This document shows positions 28,164 to 37,392 of a stretch of 64,000 nt of DNA, in pieces (the first letter of the stretch is position 1; the number at the start of each line of letters is the position of its first letter). The translations under genes and the position numbers were made by a program. Location of the stretch: NCBI RefSeq assembly GCF_002479495.1, contig NZ_DLNQ01000001.1, forward strand, positions 62,001-126,000. Reading direction: 5' to 3'. The notes under the pieces are model-generated. The model saw nothing but the letters and a program-made list of their open reading frames with translations, was not told the origin of the DNA and did not search any database. Source of the DNA: Brevundimonas sp. UBA7506. Its GTDB lineage: Bacteria; Pseudomonadota; Alphaproteobacteria; Caulobacterales; Caulobacteraceae.

Positions 28164-29024
28164 ATGTATTACGACCCCATGTACGACAAGGTCTATCAGG
28201 CCACCCATCCCGACATGATGGACGGCGCCTCGAACCAGCAGCTGCGGGATCGCTACCTGATCCAGGGCCTGTTCGTGCCGGGCAAGGTCAGTCTGAACTA
28301 TTCGCACCACGAGCGGATGATCATGGGCGGCGCGACCCCGACGACGAGCCCCCTGACCCTGCCGACCCATTCCGTACCGGCTTCGCTGGCCGGCGCGCCC
28401 CTCCTGCAAGGCCGTGAACTGGGCATCGTCAATATCGGCGGCGCCGGAGCGGTCACCGTCGACGGCGAGGTGCTCGAACTGGGTTTCCGCGACGGCGCCT
28501 ATGTGCCGATGGGCTCTATCGATGTCTCCTTCACCTCGAAGGACGCTGCCGAGCCCGCCAAGTTCTATCTGGTCGCCACCCTGGCCCACGCCCGGTACGA
28601 CCTGACCAAGATCTCGATCGCCGACGCCGTGCCGCTGGAAATGGGCGCGCTGGAGACGTCCAACGAGCGGACGATCTATCAGTACATCGTTCCGGCCAAG
28701 GTGAAGTCCTGCCAGCTGCTGCTGGGGGTGACGGTTCTCAAGCCCGGCTCGGTGTGGAACACCATGCCGCCGCACATTCACGACCGCCGCTCGGAAGCCT
28801 ACCTCTACTTCGGCCTGGGCCAGGACGACCGCGTCTTTCACTTCATGGGCGAGCCGGACAAGTCCCGCAATATCGTCGTCGCCGACGGCGAGGCCGTGAT
28901 CTGCCCGCCGTGGTCGATCCACATGGGCGCGGGCACGTCGAACTATACCTTCATCTGGGGCATGGGCGGCGAAAACCTGGACTACACTGACATGGACAAG
29001 CTCGACATCTGTCAGCTGAAATAA
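28164..29024 (+). CDS. kduI: 5-dehydro-4-deoxy-D-glucuronate isomerase
   Basis: A 286-residue cupin isomerase, close to E. coli KduI (278). The zinc-ligand region reads [15 protein letters not shown] (about 198-212) with a later histidine in [20 protein letters not shown]. It converts 5-keto-4-deoxyuronate, released from unsaturated pectin oligomers, to 2,5-diketo-3-deoxygluconate in the cytoplasm. It is the first gene of kduI-kduD-kdgK (gaps of 6 and 21 bp), preceded by CAGGGAGCCCGGC as ribosome-binding region and by an operator. Confidence 0.95.
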   Translation: MYYDPMYDKVYQATHPDMMDGASNQQLRDRYLIQGLFVPGKVSLNYSHHERMIMGGATPTTSPLTLPTHSVPASLAGAPLLQGRELGIVNIGGAGAVTVDGEVLELGFRDGAYVPMGSIDVSFTSKDAAEPAKFYLVATLAHARYDLTKISIADAVPLEMGALETSNERTIYQYIVPAKVKSCQLLLGVTVLKPGSVWNTMPPHIHDRRSEAYLYFGLGQDDRVFHFMGEPDKSRNIVVADGEAVICPPWSIHMGAGTSNYTFIWGMGGENLDYTDMDKLDICQLK

Positions 29025-29030
29025 GGACCT

Positions 29031-29795
29031 ATGGGCATGGCCAATCCTTTTGATCTGACCGGCAAGGTCGCACTGGTCACCGGCGGCAACACGGGCATCG
29101 GTCAGGGCATCGCCCTGGCTCTGGCCGCAGCGGGGGCCGACATCGCCTCGGTCGCGCGCCGCGCCTCGGACGACACGGTCGGCAAGGTGCTGGCCAAGGG
29201 CCGCAAGGCCGTCTCCATCCAGGCCGACCTCACCTCGATCGAACCGGTCGAGCGCGTTCTGGACGAGGCGACCGCCGCCCTCGGCCCCGTCGACATTCTG
29301 GTGAACAACGCCGGCATCATACGCCGCGCCGACGCCGTCGACTTCTCGGAGCAGGACTGGGACGACGTCATGAACGTCAACCTCAAGGTCCTCTTCTTCC
29401 TCAGCCAGGCCACGGCCAAGCGGATGATCGCCGACAACCGTGGCGGCAAGATCATCAACACCGCCTCCATGCTGTCCTATCAGGGCGGCATCCGCGTGCC
29501 GTCCTACACCGCGTCGAAATCCGGCGTGGCGGGCCTGACCAAGCTGATGGCCAACGAGTGGGCCAAACACGGCATCAACGCCAACGCCATCGCGCCGGGC
29601 TACTTCGCCACGGACAACACCCAGGCCCTGCAAGAGGACCCGGTGCGCTCCAAGGAAATCCTGGGCCGCATCCCCGCCGGCCGCTGGGGCGACCCGTCGG
29701 ACATCGGCGGAGCCGCCGTCTTCCTCGCCAGCCGCGCCAGCGACTATGTGCAGGGCATCACCCTGCCGGTCGACGGCGGCTGGCTGGCGCGCTGA
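29031..29795 (+). CDS. kduD: 2-dehydro-3-deoxy-D-gluconate 5-dehydrogenase
   Basis: A 254-residue short-chain dehydrogenase. It has the cofactor loop VTGGNTGIGQGIA (about 18-30), NNAGI (about 90), catalytic Ser-Tyr-Lys in TASMLS...SYTASKSG (about 145-165) and GITLPVDGGW at the end. It reduces 2,5-diketo-3-deoxygluconate to 2-keto-3-deoxygluconate, the step after KduI. The start follows AAGGA by a good distance; a second in-frame ATG lies two codons later. Confidence 0.95.
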   Translation: MGMANPFDLTGKVALVTGGNTGIGQGIALALAAAGADIASVARRASDDTVGKVLAKGRKAVSIQADLTSIEPVERVLDEATAALGPVDILVNNAGIIRRADAVDFSEQDWDDVMNVNLKVLFFLSQATAKRMIADNRGGKIINTASMLSYQGGIRVPSYTASKSGVAGLTKLMANEWAKHGINANAIAPGYFATDNTQALQEDPVRSKEILGRIPAGRWGDPSDIGGAAVFLASRASDYVQGITLPVDGGWLAR

Positions 29796-29816
29796 TCCCG
29801 CGCTAGCGTTCCGACC

Positions 29817-30863
29817 ATGACCCAGACGAAATCGGGCGGTCGCATCCTCTGCTTCGGCGAGATGCTGCTGCGGTTCAGTCCGAACCAGAACGAACTGCTG
29901 CTGCAGTCCCCGGCCCTGACCGCGCGTCCAGGCGGGGCCGAGGCCAATGTCGCCGTCGCCCTGGCCCGCTTCGGCGCGCCGGCGGCGATGGCGACGGTCC
30001 TGCCCGACAACGCCCTGGGTCAGGCCGCCCGCGACGAGGTGCGGCGCTACGGCGTGGACACCACGCCCATCGTCTTCTCGCCTGGCCGCATGGGCCTCTA
30101 TTTCCTGACGCCGGGTGCCGTGCGTCGCCCGTCCGAAGTCCTCTACGACCGCGCCGGTTCGGCCTTTGTCGAGCGCGTCGCCGACGCCTTTGACTGGGAT
30201 GCCCTGCTGGACGGCTATGAATGGCTTCACGTCTCGGGCGTGACCCCGGCCACAGGCCCCAACGGTTCGCGCGCGGCGGTCGAACTGGTCGAGGCCGCCG
30301 TCCGCAACGGCGTCCGCGTCAGCTACGACGGCAATTTCCGCGGCAAGCTGTGGGAGCAGTGGGCCGGTGATCCGCCCGCCACCCTCGGCAAGATGCTGGC
30401 CGGGGCCGAGATCGCCTTCGCCGACGACCGTGACTTCGCCCTGGTGTTGAAGACCAAGTTCGAGGACGCCGATCCCAATGCGCGCCGCCGTCTGGCCGCC
30501 GCCGCGGCGTTTGACGCCTTCCCCCGCCTGCAACGCATCGCCTGCACCCTGCGCGTGCAGGAAAGCGTGGCCGATCAGGCCCTGTCGGCGGTCATGCTGA
30601 CGCGCGGCCCGAATGGCGAAGTGGTCGAAACCTGCGCCGAGGCCATTCACATGACGGGCGTGGTGGACCGGGTCGGCGGCGGCGACGCCTTCGCCTCGGG
30701 CGTGCTGTTCGGCCTGTGGAGCGGCTGGTCCGACCAGGACGCCCTGGACTTCGGTCTGGCGGCGGCGGGTCTGAAACACTCGGTGCCCGGCGACTTCAAC
30801 CTGTTCACCGCCGCCGAGGTGCGCGCAGCCATGGGCGACGGCGGCTTCGACATTCGTCGCTGA
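29817..30863 (+). CDS. kdgK: 2-keto-3-deoxygluconate kinase
   Basis: A 348-residue PfkB-family kinase (ILCFGEMLLRFSPN, RPGGAEANVAVALARFG, and the catalytic DRVGGGDAFASG near residue 280). It phosphorylates KDG, where the pectate-lyase and galacturonate routes meet, to KDPG. The partner KDPG aldolase is not in the window. It is the last gene of kduI-kduD-kdgK; the pectate lyase after it has its own operator. Confidence 0.93.
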   Translation: MTQTKSGGRILCFGEMLLRFSPNQNELLLQSPALTARPGGAEANVAVALARFGAPAAMATVLPDNALGQAARDEVRRYGVDTTPIVFSPGRMGLYFLTPGAVRRPSEVLYDRAGSAFVERVADAFDWDALLDGYEWLHVSGVTPATGPNGSRAAVELVEAAVRNGVRVSYDGNFRGKLWEQWAGDPPATLGKMLAGAEIAFADDRDFALVLKTKFEDADPNARRRLAAAAAFDAFPRLQRIACTLRVQESVADQALSAVMLTRGPNGEVVETCAEAIHMTGVVDRVGGGDAFASGVLFGLWSGWSDQDALDFGLAAAGLKHSVPGDFNLFTAAEVRAAMGDGGFDIRR

Positions 30864-30908
30864 CGGTTTCGTGAAAACCGGGGCGTTTTCAAGGGCGCCC
30901 CGCCACTA

Positions 30909-30922
30909 GGAAACCGGTGTCA
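30909..30922 (-). promoter_or_regulatory. Pectin-regulon operator 4 (pectate lyase)
   Basis: GGAAACCGGTGTCA, identical to the site before the LacI gene, lies in the 128-bp gap between kdgK and the pectate lyase, 69 bp before the lyase ATG. It gives the lyase separate regulated transcription. Confidence 0.75.
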
Positions 30923-30991
30923 ATCGTGTTTAGCTTCGCTGAACTCAAGCAGCCGTCAGAGCTGCGAGGCGACGCATCCGAGGAAGACACC

Positions 30992-32641
30992 ATGACGCTC
31001 ATGAACCGCCGCGCCCTGCTGGCCGCCGGCGCCGCCGCGACCTTTACGGCCGCCTCCGCTCCCGCCCTGGCTAAAACCGTCCTTCAGGCCGCGCCCGACC
31101 GCGCGGCTGTCTTGGCGGCGATGAAGCGCGCCACCCGCTTCATGACCGACGAAGCCGCCGTCGAGGGCGGCTATGTCTGGAACGTCCTGCCCGACTTCTC
31201 GCGCCGCTGGGGCGAGCTGGAAGCCTCGCCGACCATGATCTGGGTCCAGCCCCCCGGCACGGCCACCGTCGGCCACCTCTATCTGGACGCCTACCACGCC
31301 ACCGGCGACGAACAGTTCTATGAGGCCGCCAAGTCCGCCGCCGACGCCCTGGTGCGCGGCCAGCATCCGGCGGGCGGCTGGAACTACGTCATCGACACTG
31401 CGGGCGAGGAATCGCTCAAGCGCTGGTACGCCACCTACGGCAAGAACGCCTGGCGAATGGAGGAATTCCACCGCTATTACGGCAACGCCACCTTCGACGA
31501 CGCGGGCACGGCCGAGGCCTCGCAGCTGCTGCTGCGGGTCTATCTGGAGAAACGCGAGCGCAAGTATCGCGCCCCGCTGGACAAGGCGATCCAGTTCGTC
31601 CTCGACGCCCAGTACGCCAACGGCGGCTGGCCACAGCGCTATCCCTTCGTCGAAAACGGCGGCATCCACGGCCACGAGGACTACACCCCCTACATCACCT
31701 TCAACGACGACGTGGCGGGCGAGAACCTAGAGTTCCTGCTCTACGCCTATCAGGGGCTGGCGGTGAACGGTCGCGGCGATGCCCGCCTGCTGGACGCCAT
31801 CCATCGCGGCATGGACATCTATGTGAAGACCCAGCAGCCCATGCCGCAACCGGCCTGGGGCCTGCAGCACTTCCCCGACACCCTGAAGCCCGCGGGCGCG
31901 CGGACCATCGAGCCGCAAGCCTTCGCCACGCACACCACGGGCGCCAATATCAAGTCGATGCTGGGCTTCTACCGCCTGACCGGCGATCGCAAATACATGG
32001 CGCGTCTGCCCGAAGCCCTGGACTGGCTGGATCAGGTGAAAACGCCGCAGAACCTGATCGCGCCGGGACGCACCCATCCGACCTTCATCCTCGAGGGCTC
32101 GAACACCCCGGTCTATATCCACCGGCGCGGGTCCAACATCACCAACGGCCAGTATTACGCGGACACCAACCCCAACAACCTGATCGTCCACTACGGCTCG
32201 TTCCGCAACGTCGACACCGCCGCCCTGCGCCGCGAGTACGAGGAACTGGCCGCCCAGTCGCCCGAAGAGGTCAGCCGCAACTCGCCGCTGAAGGCCCGCG
32301 CCGGGTCGCTGAAGCTGCCGAAGTATTTCACCCTGCAGGACGTCGATGTCTGGGACATGTCGTCGGACGCGCGTCGTCTAGCCAAGCCTGCACCGGGCCG
32401 CGCCGCCGAACTGGTCGCCGGGCTAAACGCGCGCGGCTACTGGCCCTCGCCCCTGACCACGACCTCCAACCCCTATATCGGCGAGGCCCCGGCGGCGGTC
32501 ACGGGCGGCGAGTACCAGACCACCCGCGTCGGCGACCTGTGGGACACCTCGCCCTACAACACCGACTATCCGGTCGAGTGCGTCTCGACCCAGGTCTTCA
32601 TCAGGAACATGGGCGAACTGATCGAGACGCTGGAAGGCTGA
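30992..32641 (+). CDS. Pectate lyase, PL10-like, exported
   Basis: A 549-residue protein from ATG 30992 (MTLMNRRALLAAGAAATF), with GAGGAAG upstream and a Tat-like signal ending near PALA. Pectic-acid-lyase (PL10) hallmarks are NGGWPQRYP (about 210), TPYITFNDDV (about 230) and the basic HTTGANIKSMLGFYRLTGD segment. The protein is longer than typical PL10 enzymes, with a C-terminal extension holding RRGSNITNGQYYADTNP and a closing STQVFIRNMGELIETLEG. It should cleave polygalacturonate by beta-elimination to give 4,5-unsaturated ends, matching KduI/KduD. It has an operator of its own. Confidence 0.85.
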   Translation: MTLMNRRALLAAGAAATFTAASAPALAKTVLQAAPDRAAVLAAMKRATRFMTDEAAVEGGYVWNVLPDFSRRWGELEASPTMIWVQPPGTATVGHLYLDAYHATGDEQFYEAAKSAADALVRGQHPAGGWNYVIDTAGEESLKRWYATYGKNAWRMEEFHRYYGNATFDDAGTAEASQLLLRVYLEKRERKYRAPLDKAIQFVLDAQYANGGWPQRYPFVENGGIHGHEDYTPYITFNDDVAGENLEFLLYAYQGLAVNGRGDARLLDAIHRGMDIYVKTQQPMPQPAWGLQHFPDTLKPAGARTIEPQAFATHTTGANIKSMLGFYRLTGDRKYMARLPEALDWLDQVKTPQNLIAPGRTHPTFILEGSNTPVYIHRRGSNITNGQYYADTNPNNLIVHYGSFRNVDTAALRREYEELAAQSPEEVSRNSPLKARAGSLKLPKYFTLQDVDVWDMSSDARRLAKPAPGRAAELVAGLNARGYWPSPLTTTSNPYIGEAPAAVTGGEYQTTRVGDLWDTSPYNTDYPVECVSTQVFIRNMGELIETLEG

Positions 32642-32660
32642 TTAGGGGTAGCGTCGGCGC

Positions 32661-34160
32661 CTAGAGATAGGCGCCGACCTGCCAAGGCACGAACTCGTTG
32701 TCACCGATACCGAGGGCTTCGGACTTGGACGGCTCGCCCGAGGCCACGGCCAGCATCCGCTCGAAGATGGCGCGGCCGACCTCCTCCATCGCCACGCCGG
32801 TCAGCACCGGAGAGGCGTCGATGTCCATGTCCTCGTCCATCCAGTTCGCCAGCCTGGCGTTGGAGGCGACCTTGATCGACGGCGCGGGCTTGGCTCCAAA
32901 GACCGATCCCCGCCCCGTGGTGAAGACGATCAGATTGGCGCCCGAGGCGATCTGCCCCGTCGCCGAGCAGGGGTCGTATCCGGGACTGTCCATGAAGCTC
33001 AGCCCCTGGGTCGTCAGCGGCTCGGCATAGCCGATCACGTCATTGAGCGGGGTCGAACCCGACTTGGCCACCGCCCCCAGCGACTTCTCCAGGATGGTCG
33101 TCAGGCCGCCCTTCAGATTGCCGGGCGACGGGTTGTTGTTCAGCTCCATGCCGTGCTTGTCGGCATAGGCCCGCCACCATTCCAGACGGGCGTTCAGCCT
33201 GTCCGCCACGTCCTGCGACGCCGCGCGACGCAGCAGCAGATGTTCCGCGCCCCAGATCTCCGGCGTCTCCGACAGCATGGCCGAGCCGCCGTAGGCGACC
33301 AGCAGGTCGACCGCCGCGCCCAGGGCTGGATTGGCGGTGACGCCGGACCAGCCGTCCGACCCGCCGCATTGCAGGCCCACAGTCAGGTGCGAGGCCGACA
33401 CCGGCTGGCGCTGGACCTTGGCGGCTTCGCTCACCAGTTCGCGGACGATCTCAATGCCCGCCTCAATCGCGCGGGCCGTGCCCCCGGCTTCCTGAATGGT
33501 CAGGGCGCGCAGGGAAGGTCCTGCCTCCAGCCCTTCGTTGGCCAGCCAGGCCGGGATCTGGTTGGCCTCGCAGCCCAGGCCGACGATCAGAATCGAATGG
33601 AAGTTCGGATGCCGGGCGTATCCAGCCAGTGTCCGCTGCAGCAGGACCGTGTCGCTCGACAGTGAGGACCCGCCGCAACCGCCCTGATGGGTGAAGGCCA
33701 CCACCCCGTCCACGCCCTTCGGCAGGCTGGCGTCAGGGAAGGCGTCGGCGATCCGCCGCGCCACCGTGGCCGAGCAGTTCACGCTGGTCAGGACCCCGAT
33801 ATAGTTCCGCGTCCCCACCCGACCATCGGCGCGAACAATGCCGTTGAAGGTCGCTCCAGACAGAGGCGTCGGCGCATGAACGTCCGCCCCGACCTCGGCC
33901 TCGCGTCCGTCCTCGGCCATGGCCAGGTTGTGGACGTGGACATGATCCCCAGCGGCGATCGCCGCCTTGGCTCGCCCGATGACCTGGCCGTAGCGACGGA
34001 CCAGACCGCCCGCCTCTACGGCATGGCGAGCGATCTTGTGACCCGTGGCGATCTCGGCGCGCGCGGGTGCAGCCAGACCTTCGGGCGTCTCGCCCACGGC
34101 GATGTCGTCAAGGGCGATGGCGACATCATCGGCGGGGTTCAGGACCAGGACGCGGCTCAT
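32661..34160 (-). CDS. uxaA: Altronate dehydratase
   Basis: A 499-residue protein matching UxaA (about 495). It has a SAF-like N-terminus (LNPADDVAIALDDIAVGE, VHVHNLAMAEDG) and the large dehydratase part with RVGTRNYIGVLTSVNCSATV, FTHQGGCGGSS, GLQCGGSDGWSG and FTTGRGSVFGAKPAPSIKVASN. It removes water from D-altronate to give 2-keto-3-deoxygluconate. It is the last gene of the minus-strand unit uxaC-reductase-uxaA, starting 3 bp after the reductase stop. Confidence 0.94.
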   Translation of the reverse strand: MSRVLVLNPADDVAIALDDIAVGETPEGLAAPARAEIATGHKIARHAVEAGGLVRRYGQVIGRAKAAIAAGDHVHVHNLAMAEDGREAEVGADVHAPTPLSGATFNGIVRADGRVGTRNYIGVLTSVNCSATVARRIADAFPDASLPKGVDGVVAFTHQGGCGGSSLSSDTVLLQRTLAGYARHPNFHSILIVGLGCEANQIPAWLANEGLEAGPSLRALTIQEAGGTARAIEAGIEIVRELVSEAAKVQRQPVSASHLTVGLQCGGSDGWSGVTANPALGAAVDLLVAYGGSAMLSETPEIWGAEHLLLRRAASQDVADRLNARLEWWRAYADKHGMELNNNPSPGNLKGGLTTILEKSLGAVAKSGSTPLNDVIGYAEPLTTQGLSFMDSPGYDPCSATGQIASGANLIVFTTGRGSVFGAKPAPSIKVASNARLANWMDEDMDIDASPVLTGVAMEEVGRAIFERMLAVASGEPSKSEALGIGDNEFVPWQVGAYL

Positions 34161-34163
34161 GCT

Positions 34164-35633
34164 CTACTCCGTCACGCGGCGCGCGGCCTCGACCGCGCCG
34201 TGCTCTCTCAAGGACAGGAAGGCGCCGGTGACCGCATCGACGAAGCGCCGGTCGCTGCCCAGAGCCTCGGGGAAGACGGCCGACAGGGTCAGCAGGGCGC
34301 GGACCTCGGCCTCATCGTTCTCGGACGCCGCGATCAGTTCGGCGGTGCGCGCCGCAAGAGGATCGTCGACCACGACAGCCTCGCCGCTTTCGGTCACGCC
34401 CTCCTGCCAGCGCATCCAGGCGGCGACGCCCAGGGCCAGAGCCTCGATCCCCTGCCCGGCCGCCAGCCGTTCTGCCGCACCCGCCAGGAGACGCTGGGGC
34501 AGCTTCTGCGACCCGTCCATGGCGATCTGGCGCGTCCGGTGCATCAGGGCCGAGTTGGAGAAGCGGGCCATCAGTTCCAGGCGATAGGCGGCCACGTCCA
34601 GCCCCGGCGGCGGGTTCAGCGTGGTCTGCGCCTCGTCCCACAGGGCCTCGATGAAGGCGCGGAAGGCCGGAACCGCCACAGCCTCATGCACGTGTTCGTA
34701 ACCCGACAGGGCGCCGAGATAGGCCGTCGCCGAGTGTGCGCCGTTGAGCAGGCGCAGCTTGGCGTCTTCCCACGGCTCGACCGCATCGGTCAGTTGCACG
34801 CCGAAGGCGGCGAAGTCCGGCCGCTCTCCCGCGAACCAGTCCTCGATCACCCACTGGGTAAAGGGTTCGGCCTTGACCATGCCCTGATCCTCGACGCCCA
34901 GCCGCGCGGTCAGGCGGGCCACGTCGTCAGGAATGGTGGCCGGCACGATCCGGTCGATCATGGTCTGGGGGAAGGCGCCCTCGGCCTCGATCCAGTCGGC
35001 CAGCGACAGATCAATGCGCCGGGCCATGGCGATGACGCCGGCCCGGATGCGCTTGCCGTTGTGGGGGATGTTATCGCAGCTGATGACGGTGAAGGGCGCG
35101 AGCCCCGCCGCCTTCCTCGCCTGCAGGGCCGCGACGATGAAGCCCGGCGCGGTGCGCGGCGAGGCGATGTTGGCCAGGTCGGCGGCCACGTCCGGATCGT
35201 CCACCAACAGATCGCCCGTCGCCGGGTCCAGGCGATAGCCCTTCTCCGTCACCGTCAGGGTAACGATGTGGACCTCGGCGTCGGCCATGGCCGCAACCAG
35301 AGCCGCAGGGTCTTCCGGCCCGACCAGAACGCCGCGGCCGGCGCCAATCACGCGCAGATGCTCCGCCGCCCCGTCGCGCACGACCAGGGTGTAGAGCCCG
35401 TCCTGGGGGTTCAGTTGGTCGCGCACGCCGGGCGAGCGCAGCGAGGCCCCCAGCACGCCCCAACGCAGATCACCGCTGGCCAGGGCGTCGTCGAACACCA
35501 CCGCCTGATGGGCGCGGTGGAAGGCGCCGATGCCCAGATGGACCACGCCGGTCTTCACCGCCGCGCGGTCATAGGCCGGGCGCGCGACATCGGCGGGCAG
35601 CCCCTCTAGGGCCGCGTCATTGAGGCGGGTCAC
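34164..35633 (-). CDS. uxuB: Mannitol dehydrogenase family uronate reductase (UxuB-type)
   Basis: A 489-residue NAD-dependent reductase from GTG 35633, overlapping the uxaC stop (GTGA). The Rossmann start is VVHLGIGAFHRAHQAVVFDD and the polyol-dehydrogenase active site KLRLLNGAHSATAYLG (K-x4-N-x2-H) is intact. By sequence it resembles fructuronate reductase (UxuB) more than E. coli UxaB. However, it is locked between uxaC and uxaA and no mannonate dehydratase is visible, so reduction of tagaturonate to altronate is the likely job. It may do both. Confidence 0.88.
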   Translation of the reverse strand: MTRLNDAALEGLPADVARPAYDRAAVKTGVVHLGIGAFHRAHQAVVFDDALASGDLRWGVLGASLRSPGVRDQLNPQDGLYTLVVRDGAAEHLRVIGAGRGVLVGPEDPAALVAAMADAEVHIVTLTVTEKGYRLDPATGDLLVDDPDVAADLANIASPRTAPGFIVAALQARKAAGLAPFTVISCDNIPHNGKRIRAGVIAMARRIDLSLADWIEAEGAFPQTMIDRIVPATIPDDVARLTARLGVEDQGMVKAEPFTQWVIEDWFAGERPDFAAFGVQLTDAVEPWEDAKLRLLNGAHSATAYLGALSGYEHVHEAVAVPAFRAFIEALWDEAQTTLNPPPGLDVAAYRLELMARFSNSALMHRTRQIAMDGSQKLPQRLLAGAAERLAAGQGIEALALGVAAWMRWQEGVTESGEAVVVDDPLAARTAELIAASENDEAEVRALLTLSAVFPEALGSDRRFVDAVTGAFLSLREHGAVEAARRVTE

Positions 35634-37045
35634 AGCTTGTAGGCCGCCTTGACCAGACCATAGGTCAGGGCTTGGGCCAGCTCGTGGGCCTCGTCCTCCT
35701 CCATGCGATGCTCGACCACCAGCTTGGCCAGGAAGCCGCAGTCCATGCGCCGGGCCACGTCGTGACGCGCCGGGATCGACAGGAAGGCCCGCGTGTCGTC
35801 GTTGAAGCCGACAGTGTTGTAGAAGCCCGCCGTCTCGGTGACCTGCTCGCGGAAACGACGCATGCCCTCGGGGCTGTCGTGGAACCACCAGCTCGGCCCC
35901 AGCTTCAGCGCCGGATAGTGTCCGGCCAGGGGCGCCAGTTCGCGGCTGTAGGAGGTCTCGTCCAGGGTGAACAGGATCAGGGTCAGGCGCGTGTCCGACC
36001 CGAAACGGTCCAACAGCGGCTTGAGCGCCCGCACATAGTCCGTCCGGGTCGGGATATCGCAGCCCTTGTCGCGGCCGAAGCGGTTGAAGACCGTGGCCGA
36101 GTGGTTGCGGAAGCTACCGGGGTGCAACTGCATCACCAGACCGTCCTCGACCGACATGGCGGCCATCTCGGTCAGCATCTGGCCGCGGAACAGCTCGGCG
36201 TCGGCGGCGCTGGCCGGGGCGGTGGAGACGCGCTTGAACAGGGCCTCGGCGTCCGCCTTCGACAGGTCGGCGGTGAAGGCGGTCGGGTGACCGTGGTCCG
36301 TCGAGGTCGCGCCCATTTCGATGAAGAAGGCGCGGCGATCGCGCAAGGCCTGCAGATAGCCCTCCCAGTTCATCGTGTCGCGGCCGGTCTGCTCGGCCAG
36401 AACCTTCAGATTGTCGCGGAAGCCCTCGTAGTCCGGGTCCAGCACCGGGTCGGGGCGATAGGCGGTCAGGACCCTGCCCTTCCAGCCCGAGGCGTTGATG
36501 ACCTTGTGGTGCTCCAGCGTGTCGAGCGGGCTCTCGGTCGTAGTCAGGACCTCGATGTTGTAGCGGTCGAACAGGGCGCGCGGCTTGAAGGCCTCGGTCT
36601 TCAGCGCGGCGTCGATGACGTCGTAATAGTGATCCGCCGTCTCGGCCGACAGGCGCACGTCGATGCCGAAGGCCTCGGCGTAGACCCAGTCGTGCCACAT
36701 GCGCGACGGCGTTCCGCGGAACAGGTGATAGTTCTCGGCGAAGCGGCGCCAGATCTTGCGCGGATCAGCCTCGACCGGACCGCCGTCGGCGCGCGGCACG
36801 CCCAGGTCCTCCATCGCCATGCCCTGCGAGTGCAGCATGCGGAAGACGTAGTGATCAGGCGTGATCAGCAGCTCAGCGGGGTTGGCGAAGTTCTCATTGC
36901 CCGCGAACCAGCTGGGGTCCGTGTGGCCGTGGGGGCTGATGATCGGCAGCCCCTTCACCTCGGCGTAGAGGCGGCGCGCGACGGCCCGCGCGTCGGCGTC
37001 GGCCGGAAACAGGCGGTCGGGGTTCAGGCGAAGCGGCTGGGTCAT
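35630..37045 (-). CDS. uxaC: Glucuronate/galacturonate isomerase
   Basis: A 471-residue UxaC from ATG 37045 (MTQPLRLNPDRLFPADADAR), matching the usual length. It has ISPHGHTDPSWFA (metal histidines), LFRGTPSRMWHDWVY, VLTTTESPLDTLEHH and the C-terminal VGFNDDTRAFLSIPARHDVARR. It isomerises galacturonate to tagaturonate and glucuronate to fructuronate. First gene of uxaC-uxuB-uxaA; the promoter lies in the 347-bp gap shared with the TonB receptor. Confidence 0.95.
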   Translation of the reverse strand: MTQPLRLNPDRLFPADADARAVARRLYAEVKGLPIISPHGHTDPSWFAGNENFANPAELLITPDHYVFRMLHSQGMAMEDLGVPRADGGPVEADPRKIWRRFAENYHLFRGTPSRMWHDWVYAEAFGIDVRLSAETADHYYDVIDAALKTEAFKPRALFDRYNIEVLTTTESPLDTLEHHKVINASGWKGRVLTAYRPDPVLDPDYEGFRDNLKVLAEQTGRDTMNWEGYLQALRDRRAFFIEMGATSTDHGHPTAFTADLSKADAEALFKRVSTAPASAADAELFRGQMLTEMAAMSVEDGLVMQLHPGSFRNHSATVFNRFGRDKGCDIPTRTDYVRALKPLLDRFGSDTRLTLILFTLDETSYSRELAPLAGHYPALKLGPSWWFHDSPEGMRRFREQVTETAGFYNTVGFNDDTRAFLSIPARHDVARRMDCGFLAKLVVEHRMEEDEAHELAQALTYGLVKAAYKL

Positions 37046-37392
37046 GCGACAACTCGAGACTGGATTTCGAACAGTCAGAGCAGGACGCAAGGCTCGGCGA
37101 ATCGCATTGTCGTCGGACCCATTGATCCGAAGCCGACAGGGCCGCTTCCCCTTTCGCCGCCCCTCTGACGGGGGTGGTCGTTTGGTTGTTTTCTTCGGGC
37201 GCAGAACCGTCGTGCGGCTTCGATGCGATCAGCGTTCGTCATCATCTTGCCACACACCGGAAACTGTGCGTAGCTTTATATGACACCGGTGGCAGAGGCT
37301 GACAAACGCCAAATGACACCGGTTCCCGCGATCGCGGAGGCTGGAACGGAGGCGCTCGATCTCCGAAAGGCCCAACTGGGAGGAGGACATAG
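37046..37392. promoter_or_regulatory. uxaC / TonB-receptor divergent promoter with pectin-regulon operators 5 and 6
   Basis: This 347-bp gap has no gene. Two operator copies sit at 37281-37294 (TGACACCGGTGGCA) and 37314-37327 (TGACACCGGTTCCC), 33 bp apart, close to three helical turns, so two LacI dimers would bind the same face. They lie 66-112 bp before the receptor and 236 bp or more before uxaC. The AT-rich stretch TAGCTTTATA just left of the first site may be a promoter. A strong GGGAGGAGG precedes the receptor ATG. Confidence 0.75.

Noticed and set aside
28125..30779. An 884-codon frame antisense to kduI, kduD and kdgK
   Set aside because: It is antisense to three clear enzymes and has no recognisable domain.
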